This document shows, piece after piece, positions 58,001-64,000 of a stretch of DNA of 64,000 nucleotides. Source of the DNA: Microvelia longipes (Eukaryota > Arthropoda > Insecta > Hemiptera > Veliidae). The position numbers were made by a program, and so were the translations under genes. Position 1 is the stretch's first letter, and the number at the start of each line of letters is the position of its first letter. Location: NCBI GenBank assembly GCA_018340805.1, contig JACMZG010001913.1, forward strand, positions 40,769,296 to 40,833,295, written 5' to 3'. The notes below the pieces were generated by a model. That model searched no databases, was not told the DNA's origin, and was given only the letters and a program-made list of their open reading frames with translations.

Positions 58001-61000
58001 TATATTATATATATATATATATTAATATATATATATATAATTTATTTATTTATTTATTATAAAACTGTATTTTTTAATAAGATCTAATCTAATCTTTTCG
58101 TTGTTGCTATTAACCAACATTACTATTCTTCCTATTTAACTTTTAAGCAAAATGAATCAAAAAAGTAGATTAAGTTGATTGGTAGCTTTGGTTGCTAACT
58201 GAACTTATTAGAAGTAGGAGAAATAAAGTCATAATTAATTATTTATTGATAAAATATATTTCTATATAATAAATAAGTTTATTTTATTTTCTTAATATAT
58301 TTTTAATAAGTTCAATTTTAATAGCCAAAAAAGGTATTATGTTTTTCTTTTGGGGAGGGGGGCTCATTTGAAACCGGGAAGCGATTCCTTAAAATCGCTT
58401 TATTTAACAGACTATAATAAAGAATAGACGAAAGATATTAGGCAAAAGAAAAATGTATTACTTTTTACTATTTATAACCTTCCATAACCTTGCATTACCT
58501 TTTTATATAACCTTCTTAATAAGCTAATATACTTTGAACTAATATTTATGTCTTAGTCAAAATAATTTGTTTTATAACTTTAAAGCGACTTCAAATTAAT
58601 GGAACTTATTAATTTTCTTTGTTATTGAAATTAAATATTAATTATTATAAAGATCTCGAGCTCTTTAAGCAAGCTCTATTTCTTCTAAGTTTTCAATACT
58701 AAACAAATTGGTGGTTCCACAATTGCCAACGCTACGGCCGCTAAAGCCGCTAACGCAGCGCACTCTTGTTCCGAATTTTGGAAACAAAAATATATTTATC
58801 TTAACCTTAGAATAATACTATATATAGAAGGAGCACAGGACCGTAAACACAATGTAATTCCACTGATAACACGAAAGCTGGTTGACTGGTGCAACTAAGT
58901 AATGCTGCCAACCTGACAACAAAACATTATTTTAAATATATGTCATAAATATCTATTAATGAAGAAAGATCGTAAAAAACAAATATAATAACTTAAAACA
59001 CCTGCAGAGTATTTAATAAAACTGGTCTTAGATGGCAAAAGGGTGGCGGAATACGAGAATCTACATTTAGTTGACGAAGACTACTATTTGTATATAATTT
59101 TAATAAATACGTTAAACTACAATTTAAAATGCTTAAAATATTGTAATGCACCGATATTTATATTAGTATTTTATGAATAATCAATCATTAATTAATAATA
59201 GAACATAATAATTCAGCAACCGGAAGTATTACCAACTTTTTTTTAGAAAATTGTATATTGTTAGGGTGGCAGCATTACTTAGTTGCACCAGTGAACCGGC
59301 TTTCGTGTTATCAGTAGTGCTCCTTCTATATATAGTATTATTCTAAGATCTTAACAAAGATTAAAAAAACCAAGAAGAAAAGGTTGTTTTGGACGAGCTG
59401 TGTCTTTTTAGATTTCATTTTAATTTTTTCATTATATTCAATATTTTTTATTTAATCATATCTGATAATAATGGGAACATTCACACTAAATGACAGTTCT
59501 TTTAGTTCAACCAAGAGAACAGAACAATTCAACCAAGAGAACAGAAATAATGTATAACATTTCAGAACAATTACATTAAGATAAAATAAACGGATCAAGA
59601 TAATACAAATATACCATTAAAATTGGCGAAAACCGAGAATATTTGATTTAAAAATAAAAACATAAAGAAACAACTTTGAACCAAAACTAAAAGGAAAAAT
59701 GTAACACTTTAAAAAGACACAGCACAAACAAAAGTAATAAAATAACAATATTGTGTTTTAATAACAAGATAATATTATTTTTTTGATAAAAAACAACTCT
59801 TTTATTAAAATCAAATTAAAATAATAAAAAATAAAACGACTTAAAGCACGCCAAGAATCAAAATCCAAACAAAACAAAAGTATTCTTCTCTTATATAAGA
59901 TAAATATAAAAAAAAAAGATAAGAAAAATTCCAAAACTTCCGCTTCAGGCCTTTAAGGTGTTTTGTAATCAATCAAATGCTAATCACTTGATCATTTGTG
60001 CGGGTTTAGTAGGTTTTCGGAAATTTCCATTTTCCGCAACGCTACCGCAAGCTGTTTAAGAACGTCCCATAAGATTACATGAGTTGGAATTCGAGCTGTC
60101 ACCGCACGCAACGCCCGCACGCATCGCTACCGCAGTATTGTGAATGCACCTTTAGTGCTTCATCCCCTTTAATCAAGATCCTTGCTGTAGACCGAAAAAT
60201 TATAATGTTGTGACATTATAATTTTACGGTTCACAGCAAGGATTTTGATTAAAGGGAATGAAGCACTAAGTCGATTTGCCGTGTAACAAAGTGACCCTAT
60301 CAAGAACAAAAAAAATGAAGAATCCATTACAAAAGACATGTCAAATTTAAACTGCACTGCACATGCTTGGTACCGACTGCGTATGCTTACAATCATTATA
60401 TTAACTGCGGAGGTCCTAAATTTAAAGGCAAACTTACCTTTGATGGTTTCCTGTTGTTTTGCTTATTGAGAAGGATATAAAAAAATAGTAAAAAGTAATA
60501 TCTTTTATTTTATTTACTGTTTCTTTTTAATTTACTTAAGAAGCATCAAAGGTAACTAAAATCACAACTATCAAGCACAGAAGGAAGTCCCCTAATTTTG
60601 CATCACAGGTGCTATCGTAGTGGATCAAAACGAGTCCCGTTTTTCATATTTTCATTAATATCTTGGTAAAAATAACAAACATGAAAAATTCTTCTAAAAA
60701 AGTTTGAGGCTAAGTAAATTGTGTAAAAATAAGTATTCATCGGTTTACTCTCTGTTTCAAACCATCAACAAAGGATTCCAAGTTAAAAATGAACCATGAT
60801 TTTATTTTTTTTAAACGTAAACAAACTAAAAATTGCCACTTGAGCGTGAAATTGTTCTGTTTGCACTATCATAACTCAACGGCAAATCGATCAAACGTTA
60901 TGATATTTGATAAGATGTCGACAACAATAGAACAAGTTATTATCCCCTAAAATCATTGCTTTCAGATTATTATAGCCGCAAAGCAATAACCTGGTTAACT

Positions 61001-62184
61001 TATCTTAAAACAGGAAAACAGAATTTTAACTGTGTCTTAGAACGGCCATTGTCCCAACAAATAATGAAGATATCAAAAATGAAAGAAGACAAACTGCTCT
61101 ATAAATGTTTCCTCTTCCAATTTCTTCTAATACCAAAAGAAGAAAAGTCCCATGGGAATGAAAAAGAAAATTTGTGCAAAATAAAATAACAAAAATTACA
61201 ATGTCAAAGGAAAATCATTGTATTCGGATAAATTTAATTTGTCCGAAAAAATCATAAAGCTGTCAAATGTTTTATTAAAAATTAAAAATGGTCCACTAAA
61301 CACCCACCTGTGATGCAAAGGGGACTTTCTTGGGGTAACCCTAAAAATGTCTAAACAGATAGTTAAAAATAAAATTTTAACTATTTAAAAATTCGCAAAA
61401 ATCCGTTCGTTGACTAGACTATTAATATTATTTCCAATGATAATATGATTCCAATGATAAATCCAAAATAAAAGTCAATTTATTTAAAAATAAAACTCTT
61501 TGTATAAGGATAGGATATTTAGAAAATGACTTGTGGCGGGAACTCGAAAAATTCCCCATGAGGTAGCCCACAGGTTACCTTTGTAGGAATATAGGTTATA
61601 GGATATATAGGAATATAGAGGTTACTGTCTACGTAGGAATTATACGCATTTGGTATCATAGAAATATATACTAGAGGGGGCATACATTAAGAGGTCTGGA
61701 ACATTTTATTTGAGTCTCAGAGGCTCTGTGTAACCTCATTGAAACCTCCTCCAAGAGTGAGTTAAGGTTATAATAAATTGATTGTTTACGTCTTCCGCCC
61801 ATTGTTTGTTTTGATTTGTACTTTAAACGTTCTCCTTTTTGTATTATTTTTTGTTTTATTGTATTTTTTATTATAAGTTACAGTAATTTTGTACTGATTA
61901 TTTGATTACATTTATAAGTGAAGGTGGTCAGGTTATTTTTTAAATGTTTAAAAATGTAACCTATAGTGCCTCTCTAGTAATAATACCTCTATGATTTGTA
62001 TATTTACCCTAGGGTTGTATTCAGAAGGTTCTGATCTTAATTTAGAAACAACAGTAAGATAAATAGTAACAACAGAAGAAGCACAGTGAGATCCAGCCTG
62101 TCCTTCAGTCCATCTTCGCTTCTCTCCGTCCATTAATACTTTCATCAGGTCATCTTTCCTTTTTACTTTCAATTTTCTTGCATC
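50779..62184 (-). CDS. Unrecognised multi-exon gene, partial at both ends
   Basis: I do not recognise this protein. Seven exons join in phase: 62008-62184, 57681-57856, 56145-56292, 54553-54764, 52969-53160, 52216-52489 and 50779-50946. They encode about 449 residues with no internal stop. Readable stretches include KRKDDLMKVLMDGEKRRW, TNKHRILTSPSRIVSLLSQT, GRLQHRPLYNVKFHTSTNAL, KVIERLENELLVREMISGQG, YPDIKTQLDLAVDNYHTAMR and KDGKPYWDIASDKPAEH. Composition is charged, with helix-prone and possibly coiled-coil parts. No signal peptide or membrane segment is visible. The first listed exon starts at an acceptor in phase 0 and the last ends at a donor in phase 0, so more exons exist on both sides. 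The acceptor at 53160 is the only one that keeps frame there; a better pyrimidine-tract acceptor 20 bases upstream would bring a stop. The 57681 donor sits inside a match to a transposon end. Confidence 0.7.
51456..52183 (+). mobile_element. Family B repeat, nearly complete
   Basis: From CTCACTTCGCTTGTCCTC through GGTCACACATCCATGCACTG and GGTTAATGACGTCATAAAAA to AACGAGGAAAAGTAAG. It ends 33 bases before an exon end of the unrecognised gene. Confidence 0.75.
53322..53396 (-). mobile_element. Family B fragment
   Basis: TATTTACTATCAGAAGATGA and CGAGGTACCCCGTACCCGA are reversed B-start landmarks; the middle is deleted. Confidence 0.55.
53760..53831. repeat. (AT)n microsatellite
   Basis: AT dinucleotides with one phase slip; frames across it (YIYIYI) are not genes. 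Confidence 0.95.
54367..54442 (-). repeat. tRNA-like SINE head
   Basis: The reverse strand has an A-box-like TAGTCGCGGTCGTATAGTAC, an anticodon-like hairpin CTTCGGCACCGGAG, and a good T arm (CTGGG, loop, CCCGG) with B box GGTTCACCGCC. The acceptor stem is not intact, so a SINE remnant rather than a functional tRNA. Confidence 0.45.
54820..55010. repeat. (AT)n microsatellites, two blocks
   Basis: 54820-54867 and 54910-55010, separated by TTATCCAATAACTTG-type sequence. Confidence 0.95.
55440..55898 (-). mobile_element. Family B repeat, reverse, 3'-truncated
   Basis: From GAATTATCCGTTTACC (B end) through CCAAGTTTCATCTCATTATC and GTTGGATCATAAAAGTAAAG to GGACGAGCGAAGCGAGTCC and TTCCGAAGTACCCTGTACC. 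Confidence 0.7.
56400..56490 (-). mobile_element. Family A fragment
   Basis: CATAGAGATATATTACTAAA...AACATCGAAAGAGTAACCTGAACACC, then a short local duplication of CTTTGACTATCAAAGG. Confidence 0.6.
56537..56784. mobile_element. Family G half-element
   Basis: AAGGCGCAGTCGAATATC plus one arm and the central loop of family G, ending where a family A copy begins. The second arm is absent. Confidence 0.7.
56785..57109 (+). mobile_element. Family A MITE
   Basis: Both termini present (CATAGAGGTATACATATACT, TCTAGTAATGTATCTCTATG). It abuts the family G half-element and lies in an intron of the unrecognised gene. Confidence 0.75.
57115..57324 (-). mobile_element. Family A MITE fragment
   Basis: Reversed right part of family A (TTTACAATACAAATC..., GAGGTTTCAATGAGGTTACA, CTAGTATATATCTCTATG); the other terminus is missing. 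Tail to tail with the preceding copy. Confidence 0.65.
57951..58040. repeat. (AT)n / TTATT microsatellite
   Basis: AT dinucleotides with slips, preceded by (CATA)n and followed by TTTATTTATTTATT. Confidence 0.9.
58806..59348. mobile_element. Foldback element, ~85-base arms
   Basis: Left TTAGAATAATACTATATATA...GATAACACGAAAGC...CAACTAAGTAATGCTGCCA; right is its inverse. The left arm has about 25 extra bases (AGGACCGTAAACACAATG...). The AT-rich middle has no frame. Confidence 0.7.
59395..59727. repeat. Possible short element with GCTGTGTCTTTTTA ends
   Basis: GCTGTGTCTTTTTAGA near 59398 and the inverse AAAAAGACACAGC near 59713 could be termini of a ~330-base AT-rich element; the match is short. 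Confidence 0.35.
60152..60269. repeat. 118-bp near-perfect hairpin
   Basis: TTAGTGCTTCATCCCCTTTA...CCTTGCTGTAGACCG and its inverse meet at TAATGTTGTGACATTA. Few mismatches. Confidence 0.75.
60583..61330. mobile_element. Possible ~750-bp element with 28-base inverted ends
   Basis: GGAAGTCCCCTAATTTTGC..ATCACAGGTG and CACCTGTGATGCAAAGGGGAC are inverted copies (one small indel). The interior has a 77-codon frame (60956-61189) with no recognisable domain. Confidence 0.5.
61657..61993 (+). mobile_element. Family A MITE
   Basis: Termini CATAGAAATATATACTAGAG and CTCTAGTAATAATACCTCTATG, with near-matching flanks TTTGGTAT and ATTTGTAT. It ends 15 bases before a splice donor of the unrecognised gene. 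Confidence 0.75.
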
Positions 62185-62666
62185 CTAAAAAATAGACGAA
62201 ATAGTCAAGACTGTTAAAAAAAATATATAATAAAAGCGTTACTCAAACGTTAAGAAGTAGGTGTCGTAGAGAGACGACCGTATTTATTTAGTGTATCATA
62301 TAATTAAAATTATAGAAGAAATCAAAGAAAAAGTCAAAGAAATCACAATTTGATTAAACATATTTTCAATTTATTCAACAAAGGACACATTGACGCACAC
62401 ATTTGTTTTAAACTTTTTTGATTATTGTCTACAATAAATTTTTGATATAGTGCTCAACCTGGTTAATGTGACTTGACAGTCTTGATAGGAAGACACACAT
62501 TGAAAAGTATAAAAGTACTCATTTTTGTAGGAAAAAAGAGAAGTGTAGGATGACTTATTTTAGCGAAATGTCTTTAGAAAAAATTCGCTAATAAGACTGC
62601 TCGCGTGATGGGTATCCAAAATCCCTTTTTAGAGGTCCCTCACCACGAAAATTACGTTTAGAAAAA

Positions 62667-62938
<272 letters not shown>

Positions 62939-62939
62939 A

Positions 62940-64000
62940 AAGAAACGATCTGTAAAAAAATAAGTTTTGAATAGGGAGTCGTTTTCGATGTTTTTTCGGG
63001 CTGCTGAATTCAATAAAACCGGTTCATAGTCAATTAGGCTTCTTCAAGCTAGGGTTACCGGGTTCAAATCTAGGTACCGGCTTATTTTGAAGTTATTTAA
63101 CTTCAAAAAAATTCGTCTGCGAGGCGGGCGAATTTTATTTTAAATGCGCGCTTTCTTGTTCATTAATTTCATTTTTGCATAATTTTTTGGTATATATTTA
63201 ATACCATAAACAGTTGCGGAAAAACTTATTATTTATTTTTCGATTTTTTTTAAGAAAATAAGCTAAAAATTAGCATAACCTGAGCTTGCAAATAATGCCG
63301 TGATTATGGATTCCTCGTACAATACCGTATTATGTATCTATTCGCGATTCAAAGAGATAGTTGTAAGGTTGGCAGTACCAATGGCGGGAAAACGAAAGGG
63401 TGATAAAATTTTTTTTTTCATAGGATTAGCATGGGAGCCGTTGAAAATTCTTCTTTTTTCCTTTATTGTTCGTTAATTTGTGATAACTGAGGTAAAAATT
63501 AATAGAACGACCATCGGTGCTAAAAAAATGGCCAATATTTAATAGATAAATACTTCGATTATTCCAGGATTTCAAATATAGAATCAGGCTCTTATCACTA
63601 CAGACTTGGATTTGTCCGATTTAACCCAGAAATAATAAAACCTAAACGGATAATTTAAACAAAAATTTTACAAAAACATGAATTTATTGAGTTATTTATT
63701 ATTTTAGTGTGTAAATAAAATTGATTGATAAATTAAAACACCATTACGGTGAAATCAGTTGTTACCAATCGGCTTGTTATCTATCAGTTCATTTAAATAC
63801 CTGTAACAACTACTTTAAACAATTTAATGCAATTAAAAGGTACTTTTGTGTGTTTGTGTAAACTAAAATTATTTAAAAGTAACATTAATTAACAATAACT
63901 ACAATAAAACACTATATTTTCATTTGCACCATCTTATCACTTAATTTAAATACTCGTGACAACCCATTAAAACCCTATTTTTCAACAAAATAGTGATTCG
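62940..64000. other. Upstream part of the unrecognised gene's locus
   Basis: Apart from the tRNA-like piece, no exon or repeat family was recognised. Confidence 0.35.
63013..63090 (+). repeat. tRNA-like SINE head
   Basis: A-box-like CATAGTCAATTAGG, an arm GCTTCTTCAAGC, B box GGGTTCAAATCTAGG, and outer bases AATAA-CCGG / CCGG-TTATT that can pair like an acceptor stem. Degraded; SINE origin inferred. Confidence 0.4.

Overview
The window is eukaryotic nuclear DNA from an arthropod, most likely an insect. Evidence: spliced genes with GT-AG introns, very AT-rich introns and intergenic DNA, long (AT)n arrays, and several layers of nested short transposons, LINE tails and a Penelope-like element. 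No bacterial-style operons, CRISPR arrays or rRNA genes were seen. I cannot name the species.

Four protein-coding loci can be supported. (1) 2576-13806, minus: NUDT21/CPSF5 (CFIm25, the 25 kDa subunit of cleavage factor Im). All five coding exons are present, but exon 2 carries a one-base deletion in an A run. (2) 25184-37825, plus: eight exons of Bap60/SMARCD, the BAF60 subunit of SWI/SNF complexes. It runs from the conserved lysine-rich stretch through the SWIB domain to the stop; the N-terminal exon was not found. (3) 43592-44092, plus: an intact, uninterrupted BTF3/NAC-beta reading frame. (4) 50779-62184, minus: seven phase-compatible exons of a charged protein I do not recognise, open at both ends.

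NUDT21 and Bap60 are divergent. Between them lies 14.6-19.25 kb, a stretch of unusual texture: flatter base composition, almost no long A/T runs, a GC-richer section at 18.4-19.2 kb, and few recognisable repeats. It may be poorly resolved sequence, and the missing first exon of Bap60 should lie between 13.8 and 25.2 kb.

The rest is repeat-dense. Family A is a ~310 bp MITE with termini CATAGAGATATA and 8-bp target duplications (about nine copies or fragments). Family B is a ~700-800 bp dispersed element with no coding capacity (about a dozen copies). Family C has TA duplications and CAGTGTATCG termini, like Tc1/mariner. Families D, F and G are foldback MITEs. Family E shares an ATAGT-type end. 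A single 381-bp hAT-like MITE (H) contains five perfect heat-shock-element units. Two 5'-truncated LINE tails, a truncated Penelope-like element with a GIY-YIG endonuclease, and three tRNA-like SINE heads are also present.

The most interesting signal is a recurring hammerhead-ribozyme-like core: CTGANGA, a short stem, then GAAA. It occurs at about nine sites, in Penelope-type 3' ends and in long palindromic elements. Two of the palindromic elements (30062-30590 and 49089-49372) share one architecture: two inverted arms each carrying the core, an asymmetric tail, and 13-14 bp flanking direct repeats.
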